Shown: piece after piece, positions 1-8,078 of the stretch
Layout: every line of letters starts with the position of its first letter
How positions within the stretch are numbered: position 1 is the stretch's first letter
Source: DLKC01 sp002478885
GTDB lineage: Bacteria > Bacteroidota > Bacteroidia > Chitinophagales > Chitinophagaceae
Length of the DNA: 64,000 nucleotides
Assembly (NCBI GenBank): GCA_046329585.1
Contig: JAXLUI010000002.1
Location: forward strand, 1,364,001-1,428,000
Direction of reading: 5' to 3'
Made by a program: the position numbers and the translations under genes
The notes under the pieces: model-generated
Databases searched by the model: none
The model's input: only the letters and a program-made list of their open reading frames with translations
What the model was told of the DNA's origin: nothing

Positions 1-538
1 CAGCCTGTTTGTATTCCTGCGAACCGATCACTTTTTGCTCGTACAGGTGTTTATCGAGATTATAAATACGTTCTGCCTCTTTCAAAGAATTCTCCACATC
101 GGTCATCTGGTTCAGTTTGGTGGTAGTGTTCTGCTGGGCAGCATTTCTTGCGATCTGCATTTGCGTAAGCAGGTTATATACCGATGTTTCCTGGTTAACA
201 AGGCTCAGTTCAAGATCGGTGTTGCTTAACCGCAAAATGGGCTGGCCCTTTTTCATTACGGTTCCGTCTTCTACATATTTTTCTTCCACACGGCCACCCT
301 CCACCGCATCAAGATAAATCGTGGTCTCCGGCAACACAATGCCATTAACAGGAATAATGTCTTTGTAAGGCCCCTTCTTTACTTCGCTTATGGTAATACG
401 TTCGAGATCAACATTCAGTTTGCTGTTGCCCGACGTAAAATAATAACTCGCCCCTATCAAAGCCAGCAATGCCGTAATACCAAGAATAGTCAGTATCCTC
501 TTTTTACTCCACTTCTTTTTTTCAATTACTCTGTCCAC
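1..538 (-). CDS. HlyD-family efflux periplasmic adaptor, N-terminal part (cut by window edge)
   Basis: The frame is open from a GTG at 538 to the left edge, so about 179 N-terminal residues are visible. Residues 1-12 are basic, 13-32 form one membrane anchor, and then comes the beta-barrel/lipoyl start typical of HlyD/MacA-type membrane-fusion proteins (GxVxPExTIYLDAVEGGRV, then EDGTVMKKGQPILRL), leading into a coiled-coil hairpin. Such adaptors link an inner-membrane RND or ABC pump to a TolC-like channel. No in-frame ATG lies upstream before a stop, hence the GTG choice. The transporter and channel genes would lie beyond the left edge. The divergent sigma-54 regulator and kinase pair is a plausible controller, which is inferred from position only. 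Confidence 0.85.
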   Translation of the reverse strand, partial: MDRVIEKKKWSKKRILTILGITALLALIGASYYFTSGNSKLNVDLERITISEVKKGPYKDIIPVNGIVLPETTIYLDAVEGGRVEEKYVEDGTVMKKGQPILRLSNTDLELSLVNQETSVYNLLTQMQIARNAAQQNTTTKLNQMTDVENSLKEAERIYNLDKHLYEQKVIGSQEYKQA

Positions 539-615
539 GATTGTATAGTTTACTTGTTTAAATGTTTACTTTTTGCTTAATATTCAGGTTCCCGCTGCAT
601 GGCTGATGCTATCTT

Positions 616-646
616 AAAAAAAATCCTTGTGTAGAAACACAGGATC
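616..646 (-). terminator. Intrinsic terminator-like hairpin upstream of the efflux adaptor gene
   Basis: Read on the minus strand, ATCCTGTGT and ACACAAGGAT pair with one bulge around a TTCT loop and are followed by eight T. It lies about 78 nt before the GTG start of the adaptor gene. No gene reads into it from the right, so it is either an attenuator in the adaptor leader or the end of a short RNA. Confidence 0.55.
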
Positions 647-680
647 TATATTGCACATGAGAAACTAAACCTTTTTTATA

Positions 681-728
681 CCGGCTTCCATTCTTTGGGC
701 GTCGCCTGTTGCGTCGCAATCACTTCAT
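681..728 (-). repeat. E52 dispersed element
   Basis: Core TTGCGACGCAAC on the minus strand, followed by AGGCGACGCC and ending in GCCGGTAT. It is the left member of a pair with the copy at 1245. Confidence 0.7.
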
Positions 729-1244
729 CGTTCCGTTCAATGCTCACCTTTCTGTTACTGTTGGCCAAAGAACTTTTTTAATGCCGTGCCAATAATGAAT
801 AAATAGTAGTGCCAGAATTTTAAGCATTGAAAAACAACCCTTTAGAAAAGATGTACGAAACAGGGTGTACGCTTTCGATACAATTTGTGTCCGGTACTGT
901 AACAGGGGGCGAACACCCGCCCCGGGCCTTTCCTTTCGCCGGTTATTGCTGTTTGGTTCCGAAGAGGAAGCAACCAATCGCCGGTGAAAAGTTTGCCCCC
1001 CCTTCTAATGTGTAGTTTTTTACCGTCCGCTTCCGATACAGTTTGTGTTCGCTATTGCAACAAAATGGATTGCTGAAAATCTGCAAAGCACTCAGAATCA
1101 GTAAAAATATTTCCTTGGTATATTTATAGTTGGTTGAGTAAACTATATTAGCAGAATGGGAAGTGCAATATTTGAACATGCACTCAGCGTCACAAAAGCT
1201 ACCGCGCAATAAAACTGTAAGATTGCTGCACAGAAAATAAACGG

Positions 1245-1272
1245 TACAAAGGTGCGACGCAACGAAGATGCC
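1245..1272 (+). repeat. E52 dispersed element, 5' half
   Basis: TACAAAGGTGCGACGCAACG followed by AAGATGCC. The GCCGGG end is not evident. It lies 74 bp before the response-regulator start. Confidence 0.65.
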
Positions 1273-1345
1273 ACGAAGAACAGCAGTTCATAGCAATAAC
1301 ATATTTACCGAACTAAAGGAAGCTTAACAAAGAACCGTTTTTAAA

Positions 1346-2704
1346 ATGAAAAAATACAAGATACTGGCCGTTGACGATGATCCGGATGTGTTAACAGCAG
1401 TAAGGCTTTTGCTTAAACCGGAAGTGAACGAGATCACTACCGAGAAGAGTCCCGAAAACCTGCCGTCGCTGCTGCAAAAACTGAACCCCGACCTGCTGTT
1501 GCTCGATATGAATTTTAAAGCCTCGATCAACACCGGCAACGAAGGCATTTACTGGCTCAAGAAGGTAAAGGAATTAAAGCCTGATATTGCCGTTATAATG
1601 ATTACCGCATACGGTGATATCGACCTTGCTGTGCGCTCGCTGAAGGAAGGCGCTTCTGATTTCGTGGTAAAACCGTGGCACAATGAAAGGCTATTAGGCA
1701 CCATTTCAGATGCGCTGCGCAACCGTGCCGCCGGATCAAAAAGCAAGGCCGGCGCTTCGGGCTCAGGTAGCAGCATTATTGGTACAGACCTTATCGGCGA
1801 AAGCGAAGTGATGGAAGATATATTTTTAAAGATCGACAAGGTGGCGCCAACCGATGCAAACATTCTTATTCTTGGCGAGAACGGAACGGGTAAAGATCTT
1901 ATTGCCAAGGCCATTCATGAAAAATCTTTGCGCGCCGGCAAGCCCTTTATAAAAGTTGACGTAGGCGCACTTACTGAAACACTGTTTGAGAGCGAGCTTT
2001 TTGGGCATAAAAAAGGCGCATTCACCGATGCGAGGGAAGACAGGCAGGGGCTTTTTGAAAGCGCCAATGAAGGCACGCTTTTTCTTGATGAGATCGGGAA
2101 TATAGGCCTTACACAACAGGCAAAATTGCTGACCGTTTTGCAAAACCGCTATATAACAAGGCTTGGCAGTAACCAGCCGGTGCCGGTGAACATAAGGCTT
2201 ATTTGCGCCACCAATTTACCGCTAAGCGAACTGGCGAATGAAGGGCGTTTTAGAAAAGATTTGATCTACAGGATCAACACTGTTGAAATAACGGTTCCGC
2301 CATTGCGCAAAAGAGCGGATGATATATTATTACTGGCAAAACATTTTATAAAGATCTACTCCAACAAATATATGCGCAGTTCCATAGCGTTGGATGAAAG
2401 TGCTATGAGCAGGTTGCTGCAATATCATTATCCCGGTAACGTAAGAGAATTGCAATATACCATCGAAAGGGCGATCATTATGAGCGATGGAAACACTTTG
2501 CAGGCGAAAGACCTGATCTTCTCTCCCATAGAATCTACACAGGTTGCTTCAAACGACGCCGACGACCTCAATCTCAGCAGCATCGAGAAGAATACCATTC
2601 TTAAAGTGATAGAGAAACACAATGGCAATATTACAAAGGCCGCAAAGGAATTGGGCCTTACCCGGACCGCTCTTTACCGGAGACTGAGCAAATACGACAT
2701 CTAA
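1346..2704 (+). CDS. Sigma-54-dependent response regulator, NtrC family
   Basis: A 452-residue protein with the complete NtrC-type order. The receiver domain is residues 1-125, with acidic pocket D10-D12, phospho-acceptor D54 and K109. The AAA+ domain is about 150-385, with Walker A GENGTGKD at 177-184 and Walker B LFLDEIG at 245-251. A Fis-type helix-turn-helix fills the last 27 residues (GNITKAAKELGLTRTALYRR). The sigma-54 contact loop reads GAFTDA (224-229) instead of the textbook GAFTGA. It should activate sigma-54 promoters when phosphorylated. The histidine kinase starts 18 bp downstream on the same strand, so the two are almost certainly an operon. The targets may include the divergent efflux genes, but no -24/-12 promoter was recognised to prove this. 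Confidence 0.95.
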   Translation: MKKYKILAVDDDPDVLTAVRLLLKPEVNEITTEKSPENLPSLLQKLNPDLLLLDMNFKASINTGNEGIYWLKKVKELKPDIAVIMITAYGDIDLAVRSLKEGASDFVVKPWHNERLLGTISDALRNRAAGSKSKAGASGSGSSIIGTDLIGESEVMEDIFLKIDKVAPTDANILILGENGTGKDLIAKAIHEKSLRAGKPFIKVDVGALTETLFESELFGHKKGAFTDAREDRQGLFESANEGTLFLDEIGNIGLTQQAKLLTVLQNRYITRLGSNQPVPVNIRLICATNLPLSELANEGRFRKDLIYRINTVEITVPPLRKRADDILLLAKHFIKIYSNKYMRSSIALDESAMSRLLQYHYPGNVRELQYTIERAIIMSDGNTLQAKDLIFSPIESTQVASNDADDLNLSSIEKNTILKVIEKHNGNITKAAKELGLTRTALYRRLSKYDI

Positions 2705-2722
2705 ATAATTGCAAACAAGCCT

Positions 2723-4066
2723 ATGTTCAAACGATACGAGTGGACAATCATGCTCAAGGTTGCGCTGATGTTTATAACCATCAGCCTGGCAGCTTTCCTG
2801 CTCACAACCAACCAGGTCGTATACGAGATACTGGTGGTACCGGTGATCATTTACCAGGTCATCGATTTTTTCAAACTGCACAAGAAAGCGCAGGATGAAG
2901 TCGACCAGTTTGTAGAAAGCGTTCATTACCGCGACTTCTCACGTTACTTCGATGTAAAGCAGGCCCCGTTGGAGTTACAGCCGCTCCGCAAAGGCTTTAA
3001 CGACATTAACCTTACCATGAAAAGCATCAGTAAGGAAAAGGAAACACAATACCAGTATCTCCAGAAAATCCTCGAGCTTGTAGATACGGGCATCCTTTCT
3101 TATGAAATGGACAGCGGCGAAGTGGTTTGGATGAACGAGTCGCTAAAAAAGCTGTTACAGGTACCTTATTTAAAAACGATTCATTCACTGTCGAAGCGCG
3201 ACTGGGGATTGTATCATGAAGTGATGTCTCTGCCGCTCGGTGAATCACTGATAGCAACGGCGCACAATGAACGCACACCATTCAAGGTGCTGCTGTCGGC
3301 AACCGCATTCCAGACGGAAGGAAAAAAATACAAGCTCATAGCATTTCAGAACGTGAACGAAGCCCTCGACGAGACAGAAAGCAAAGCATGGCAAAGGCTG
3401 CTAAGCGTAATGACACACGAGATCATGAACTCCGTGGCTCCCATCTCTTCTCTGTCAGCCACATTAAAGAATATGCTTGCCAGTTCACGGCATAAGGTAT
3501 CGCCTGAAAATCTTGCGGGATTTGAAGACCTCGAACTCGGCATCGATACCATTCGCCGCAGAAGCGAAGGCCTGTTGAAATTTGCTGAAACTTACCGCAA
3601 CCTCAACAAGATCTCCGACCTCAACTTAAAAAAAGTCTACGTACGCGATCTCTTTGAAACGATGCACACGCTCATGGAGCCGACGCTCGATCAGAAACAA
3701 ATCGAGATGGATGTTATTTTAAAAGATCCTGACCTGGTAGTTGATGTCGACACCAATCTTATTGAGCAGGTACTCATCAACCTCATTGTAAACGCGATCG
3801 AAGCAGTAAAAGAAAAAGAGCAGCCCGTTATCTCACTCTCGGCATACCACACACCCAACAATAAAATCGTCATCAAGGTTGCAGACAACGGCAGCGGCAT
3901 GCCCGAAGAACTGCTCGACAAAATATTCATACCCTTCTTCAGCACAAAGAAAACAGGGAGCGGCATAGGCCTCAGCCTTTGCAAGCAAATTATGATGAAG
4001 CACAAAGGCAACATACAGGTGCAAAGCCGGGTCGATGAAGGCACCGCCTTTTTACTCCAGTTCTGA
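2723..4066 (+). CDS. Sensor histidine kinase, partner of the NtrC-type regulator
   Basis: A 447-residue membrane kinase. Two hydrophobic segments (about 8-27 and 32-50) are separated by only a few residues, so there is almost no periplasmic sensor. A PAS-like cytoplasmic domain (about 105-215) follows. The H-box is SVMTHEIMNSVAP with phospho-acceptor H232. The ATPase domain shows the N-box NLIVNAIEAV (N357), G1 DNGSGM (388-393), the F-box FIPFFSTK and G2 GSGIGL (412-417). All catalytic boxes are intact. The short sensor region suggests a signal sensed in the membrane or cytoplasm. It is cotranscribed with the regulator just upstream and ends the unit. Confidence 0.95.
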   Translation: MFKRYEWTIMLKVALMFITISLAAFLLTTNQVVYEILVVPVIIYQVIDFFKLHKKAQDEVDQFVESVHYRDFSRYFDVKQAPLELQPLRKGFNDINLTMKSISKEKETQYQYLQKILELVDTGILSYEMDSGEVVWMNESLKKLLQVPYLKTIHSLSKRDWGLYHEVMSLPLGESLIATAHNERTPFKVLLSATAFQTEGKKYKLIAFQNVNEALDETESKAWQRLLSVMTHEIMNSVAPISSLSATLKNMLASSRHKVSPENLAGFEDLELGIDTIRRRSEGLLKFAETYRNLNKISDLNLKKVYVRDLFETMHTLMEPTLDQKQIEMDVILKDPDLVVDVDTNLIEQVLINLIVNAIEAVKEKEQPVISLSAYHTPNNKIVIKVADNGSGMPEELLDKIFIPFFSTKKTGSGIGLSLCKQIMMKHKGNIQVQSRVDEGTAFLLQF

Positions 4067-4086
4067 TTTTTCCCGGGAATTGTTTT

Positions 4087-4163
4087 GTACCCGGCGCCTG
4101 CATAAATATTAAGCTGCTGTTGCGCCTGCCCGGGACGAACGATTCGGGATCGCACGCTTGCGT
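4087..4163 (-). repeat. E52 element, long (about 75 bp) subtype
   Basis: On the minus strand AAGCGTGCGATCCCGAATCG leads through a GC-rich middle to GCGCCGGGTACA. It begins 20 bp after the kinase stop and is paired head-to-head with the copy at 4251. Confidence 0.6.
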
Positions 4164-4250
4164 AGTTTCCCTGCAAACGGGCAAAGACCCAAAGCCCGAA
4201 ACTCATTTCCCTTATTGCAGGCTGTTTCGATTGTTTGACATTTACCCTTC

Positions 4251-4303
4251 AGTACAAGCGTGCGACACAACCAAAGCTTAACCTGAGTTGCAGGTGCCCG
4301 GTA
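4251..4303 (+). repeat. E52 element
   Basis: AGTACAAGCGTGCGACACAA starts the copy and GTGCCCGGTAACAA ends it, 13 bp from the stop codon of the TonB-dependent receptor gene. The core is intermediate between the two subtypes (GTGCGACACAAC). Confidence 0.7.
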
Positions 4304-4315
4304 ACAAAAAACTAT

Positions 4316-6691
4316 TTACAGTTTTATATTTACGGCAAACATAAAATTGGTGCCGCCCATTGGATAGTAATAATTGCCCTCTGTTAATTCGCCGCCATAG
4401 ATATATGGATACGTATAACCATTAGGTTCGTACTTTTTGTTAAACAGGTTATTCACCTGCAGCATGATATTCCATTCAGAAAATAACAGGTGCTCCACCT
4501 TATAACTGAACCTCGCGTCTTGTGTATAATAGGCACTCAATGCTCTCAGGCCATTCTGCGTGTTGTCGAGATATTGTTTGCCAACGTATTTGCCGGCAAG
4601 GCTTATCTCCGCATTTTTCAACGGAACAAAATTCAGCAGCACGCTGCTGATAACAGCAGGAGAAAAAGAGATGTCTGTGTTACTGTGAGCAGTGGCCTTC
4701 TGGCTGTAGTCGTCGTAATTGTCTACATACTCTGTGAAGGATTTTATTTTGTTGTTACTAAGTGTAAGATTGGCGCTTGCGTTAAACCAGTTGCCGGCAA
4801 CAATACCTCCCTGCAGTTCAACCCCGGTACGGTAACTCGATGGCACATTGGTGCGGGTATAACTTCCAACATCGTTGATCTTGCCCGTTAACACCAGTTG
4901 GTTGTTGTAATACATGTAATAAAAAGTAACTGCCCAGTTGTAGTTCGCGGCTTTTTTACCGATGCCCGATTCAACATCATGCAGCGTTTCGTAAACCGGC
5001 TGCTCTGAGGGACTTGCCTGGAAATCGTCGCGGTTGGGTTCTTTGTGTGCAAGCGCATAACTGAGATAAGCATTATAACCGTTGTGGTTATAACTCAACC
5101 CTGCTTTCGGGTTAAAGAAATTAAAATCGCGTTTGATAAAAAGATCCGGGTTGCCTTCAAAACCATCCATGTGGTGGCCTACATGCCTGTATTGCAGATC
5201 GGCAAAGAGGCTCCAGGAATTATTAAGTGAATGCAGCCATTTGCTGTATACATTCATGTCCTTCTTGTCAGCGGGATAATCATAATAACGGAAATCGACC
5301 GGTGCCCCATATGCTGCCCAGGTGATGTTACCATAATGTTTGCCCTTGTAATTGGTCCAGCTGCCGCCAATGGTTAATTCGTCGGCTGCTTTTTTGTATT
5401 GCAGGGAAAATACCTGCCCGTAGAAATAATTATCGAGCCAGCGCTGGCGGACAAGATCGGTGGCAAAAACAGTGTCTGCGCCTGTAACAACGGGATCAAG
5501 GCCGTAATCGGCGTATGCCTGTTCCGCTTTGTACTCCTCGTAATATCCTTTGCCCCTCGTAAGAAAGCTGGCAATATTCAAACTCCATGCTGAACTCAAC
5601 ACCTGGTTAAAGAACAATTGGTAATGGTCTTGCTGGTAATTGTCCGTTTGGTTGCTGTATGGCTCGCCCGGTTTTTCCGTTCCGGCAGGGTTATAGGTTC
5701 TGTCAGATGCAAGTGTAGCTTCATCAATGCCATACCATGCCTGGTAGGTTTTTTCTTTGCCCGAAAAAATATTGAACCTTACCGAAGTGTTTTTACTGGT
5801 ATAAGCCGGAGAAAAATAAAACGACTGCAGGCTGCTGGCAGCGCGGTCGATATAGCCGTCGCTGCTGATGCGGCTGAGTCGTGCATCAAACGTAAAATGA
5901 TCGTTGATAAAGCCCGAGCCCACTTTTATATTGTTCTTCCAGGTATTAAAAGAGCCAAAGCTGTTATTTGATTCGGCATATGCCTGTTCGTGAAATTCAT
6001 TGGTGCTCATGTTAATGGTCGCACCAAATGCGCCGGCACCATTGGTGGAAGTGCCTACGCCGCGTTGCACCTGTATCGAGTTCACAGAGGAAGTAAAATC
6101 GGGCAGGTCAACGAAATACGTGCCCTGGCTTTCTGCATCGTTGTAAGGGATACCGTTCAGCGTTACATTAATGCGCGTTGCATCAGAACCCCTTACCCTT
6201 ATGCCGGTGTAGCCAACACCGTTTCCTGCATCGGAAGTGATCGTTACAGAGGGTACCTGGTTAAGCATGAACGGCAGGTCCTGCCCAAGGTTCATCTGTT
6301 CAAGCTGCTTTTTGCTGATATCGGTTTTAGTAAAAGGTGCTTTCTCCGAAGCACGAACAGCTTTTACTTCGAGCGGCTCAAGTAAGAACTCCGATGGCGT
6401 CAGCACGATGTCGAGGTTGGTGCTTTCTGCGGTTGTCAGTTGCTGCCGGTAAGTCTTCATTCCCACATATTCAACCAGCAGTGTGTAAGTTTCGTTTGCT
6501 GTTAAAGCAGTAAACTGAAATTCACCCGATGCGGAAGTGGTTGTCTTTTTCTCGGTGGCGCCACCCTTTAATGTCACCGTTGCGGAAGCAAGCCGGTTAT
6601 GCTGGTTGTCGGTAACGACGCCTTTTACAACCTGCGCATGAACAAATGTGACAAGTAAAAGCAAAACGAGTGTTCCCAAAAACTTTTTCAT
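4316..6691 (-). CDS. TonB-dependent outer-membrane receptor, probably for thiamin or a thiamin precursor
   Basis: A 791-residue protein with a signal peptide (1-19, cut after VHAQ). A carboxypeptidase-regulatory-like beta domain (about 22-100) follows, then the TonB plug (about 115-230; SVTITSDAGNGVGYTGIRVR and GAFGATINMST) and a C-terminal barrel ending in a hydrophobic strand with FMFAVNIKL. It takes up a ligand across the outer membrane using TonB energy. The family alone would suggest an iron complex. However, a TPP riboswitch lies in its leader (6768-6852), and riboswitch-controlled TonB receptors in Bacteroidota are thought to import thiamin compounds. The gene stands alone, with no thi genes beside it. 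The substrate assignment is inferred from the riboswitch. Confidence 0.9.
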   Translation of the reverse strand: MKKFLGTLVLLLLVTFVHAQVVKGVVTDNQHNRLASATVTLKGGATEKKTTTSASGEFQFTALTANETYTLLVEYVGMKTYRQQLTTAESTNLDIVLTPSEFLLEPLEVKAVRASEKAPFTKTDISKKQLEQMNLGQDLPFMLNQVPSVTITSDAGNGVGYTGIRVRGSDATRINVTLNGIPYNDAESQGTYFVDLPDFTSSVNSIQVQRGVGTSTNGAGAFGATINMSTNEFHEQAYAESNNSFGSFNTWKNNIKVGSGFINDHFTFDARLSRISSDGYIDRAASSLQSFYFSPAYTSKNTSVRFNIFSGKEKTYQAWYGIDEATLASDRTYNPAGTEKPGEPYSNQTDNYQQDHYQLFFNQVLSSAWSLNIASFLTRGKGYYEEYKAEQAYADYGLDPVVTGADTVFATDLVRQRWLDNYFYGQVFSLQYKKAADELTIGGSWTNYKGKHYGNITWAAYGAPVDFRYYDYPADKKDMNVYSKWLHSLNNSWSLFADLQYRHVGHHMDGFEGNPDLFIKRDFNFFNPKAGLSYNHNGYNAYLSYALAHKEPNRDDFQASPSEQPVYETLHDVESGIGKKAANYNWAVTFYYMYYNNQLVLTGKINDVGSYTRTNVPSSYRTGVELQGGIVAGNWFNASANLTLSNNKIKSFTEYVDNYDDYSQKATAHSNTDISFSPAVISSVLLNFVPLKNAEISLAGKYVGKQYLDNTQNGLRALSAYYTQDARFSYKVEHLLFSEWNIMLQVNNLFNKKYEPNGYTYPYIYGGELTEGNYYYPMGGTNFMFAVNIKL

Positions 6692-6767
6692 TTTAAATAG
6701 TTTAAATTAAAAAAATGGGAACAGGAATAAATTGCTGATGGAGAGGAACACTGTGTAGAAAGTTGTG

Positions 6768-6852
6768 CCTTCCCTTCGCAGGAATTACCCTGTTCAGGTT
6801 CAACGGGTTTGATCTCAGCCCTCCCCTTACAGGAAGAGCACCCCGGGAACGG
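6768..6852 (-). promoter_or_regulatory. TPP (thiamin pyrophosphate) riboswitch, THI element
   Basis: The minus strand carries the conserved TPP aptamer blocks in order: TTCCCGGGGTGCTC, GGGCTGAGATCAAACCCG, TTGAACCTGAACAGGGTAAT and TCCTGCGAAGGGAA. The P1 stem is formed by TTCCC (6849-6845) and GGGAA (6774-6770). It lies 77 nt upstream of the TonB receptor ATG, in the right orientation. TPP binding normally lowers expression. No separate terminator hairpin was clear between aptamer and ATG, so control could be translational. Confidence 0.93.
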
Positions 6853-6884
6853 TATTTAAGTGTTGCTGAAGCGAATTACCAGCC

Positions 6885-6915
6885 GTACAAGTGAGTGACA
6901 CAACCAAAGCTGACG
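6885..6915 (+). repeat. E52 element, GAGTGACACAAC subtype
   Basis: GTACAAGTGAGTGACACAAC followed by CAAAGCTGACG. The GCCGGG end is weak. It lies in the divergent spacer between the riboswitch and the GIN-domain gene. Confidence 0.65.
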
Positions 6916-7043
6916 TGGGCACTAAGGGCGGCTCCGCAATTCGCAGTAAATTACACGCAATACCGAGCTGCAAAATAAGGGTAGAAAATTGTAATATGCT
7001 GTAACTTTTTTTAATGACATTCGTTACAAATGCAAAAAAAGAC

Positions 7044-7763
7044 ATGAAGATATTATCGTGCAGCCTTTTGGCAATACTTATCGCCGGCGCCGGGGCAAAG
7101 GCCCAGAATGTCGTTTACGACGCCAATGCGGAAGTGAGAAAAGTGGGTAGTTTTAACGGCGTCTCGGTAGGCAGCGGCATCGCGCTCTACCTTTCACAGG
7201 GCAACGAACAGGCTGTGGCCGTGAGCGCAGAAGATCCCAAATATGTTGAACGCATCATCACCGAAGTAAAGGACGGCACCCTGCGTATACGCGTCGATGG
7301 CAAAATGTGGAATAACTGGAACTGGGGCAATAAAAAACTCAAAGCCTACGTAACGGTGAAAGAACTGAATTTCCTCGGCGTATCGGGTGGCTCCGTTGCC
7401 AAACTCATCGACCAGATAAAAGTGAGCGAGTTGTCATCAGACATCAGCGGCGGTAGTATTGTCGAGGGAAATATTAGTGGCGGCAGCCTTAAAATTGACC
7501 TAAGTGGCGGAAGCATTGGCAGGCTCTCAGGCGATTTTAGTCATGCCAGCATAGAAGCAAGTGGCGGCAGTATTTTCAAAGATTTTGATTTCTCCATAGG
7601 CACTTGCCAGGTTGAAGCAAGCGGCGGTTCCATCATCAATGTTTCGATAAACAAAGAATTAAATGCCGATGCAAGCGGCGGCTCCATCATTAATTACAAA
7701 GGGCCGGGCGTAATAACAAGTGTTGATGCAAGCGGCGGCTCTATTATCAAAAAGAAAGATTAA
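7044..7763 (+). CDS. Secreted GIN-domain (DUF2807) beta-solenoid protein
   Basis: A 239-residue protein with a signal peptide (MKILSCSLLAILIAGAGAKA). The core carries repeated SGGSI turns, at least eight between about residue 115 and the C-terminus, as in the head-GIN (DUF2807) family, which is predicted to fold as a right-handed beta-helix. The family is often labelled as a putative autotransporter adhesin, but no biochemical role is established. An in-frame ATG at 7014 exists, but the start at 7044 gives a proper signal peptide directly. It stands as a single gene, and the tRNA promoter begins right after it. Confidence 0.85.
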   Translation: MKILSCSLLAILIAGAGAKAQNVVYDANAEVRKVGSFNGVSVGSGIALYLSQGNEQAVAVSAEDPKYVERIITEVKDGTLRIRVDGKMWNNWNWGNKKLKAYVTVKELNFLGVSGGSVAKLIDQIKVSELSSDISGGSIVEGNISGGSLKIDLSGGSIGRLSGDFSHASIEASGGSIFKDFDFSIGTCQVEASGGSIINVSINKELNADASGGSIINYKGPGVITSVDASGGSIIKKKD

Positions 7764-7779
7764 ACTATTTTTAAAAAGT

Positions 7780-7810
7780 TTGGCTCGTATGGTGCTGCAG
7801 CTTATCTTCG
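7780..7810 (+). promoter_or_regulatory. Bacteroidota-type promoter of tRNA-fMet
   Basis: TTG at 7780-7782, a 20-bp spacer, then TATCTTCG at 7803-7810. This matches the TTG-N19-21-TAnnTTTG consensus with one mismatch and predicts transcription starting just before the tRNA 5' end. Confidence 0.65.
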
Positions 7811-7822
7811 CAACCTCAAAAT

Positions 7823-7894
<72 letters not shown>

Positions 7895-7902
7895 CGAACA
7901 AA

Positions 7903-7929
7903 AACCTCGTTTCATAACGGGGTTTTTTT
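7903..7929 (+). terminator. Intrinsic terminator of tRNA-fMet
   Basis: AACCTCG (7903-7909) pairs with CGGGGTT (7918-7924) around an 8-nt loop, and the stem runs into a stretch of T ending at 7929. Confidence 0.8.
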
Positions 7930-7960
7930 GTGCGTACTATTATCGTCATTTATTACAGTT

Positions 7961-8036
7961 TTGTATCCGGCAGCAAAATAAGCATGTAACTTCGGCTGCG
8001 CGATAGTGCCGGCTTATCCGGTATCGCGCACCTGTA
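7961..8036 (-). repeat. E52 element, long (about 75 bp) subtype
   Basis: On the minus strand GGTACAGGTGCGCGATACCG leads into GGATAAGCCGGCAC, which gives an internal hairpin (CCGG/CCGG type), and the copy ends GCTGCCGGATACAAAA. It is closely related to the copy at 31401. Confidence 0.6.
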
Positions 8037-8078
8037 CCGCAACAGGCTGGGTAGCATAAACGGCATAAATAAAAACAG

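Larger units (their letters stand above)
539..1345. other. 807-bp intergenic region between divergent genes, no gene supported
   Basis: It holds the hairpin at 616-646, E52 copies at 681-728 and 1245-1272, and an imperfect direct duplication (871-906 and 1029-1067, sharing CGATACA-TTTGTGT). Short open frames here have no recognisable protein features. No TGGCAC-N5-TTGC sigma-54 promoter was recognised. Confidence 0.6.

Noticed and set aside
943..1209. Minus-strand open frame of 88 codons
   Set aside because: Cys/Ser-rich text over repeats, with no credible protein features.
4490..6452. Several plus-strand open frames opposite the TonB receptor
   Set aside because: They are antisense shadows without signal peptides, motifs or spacing of real genes.
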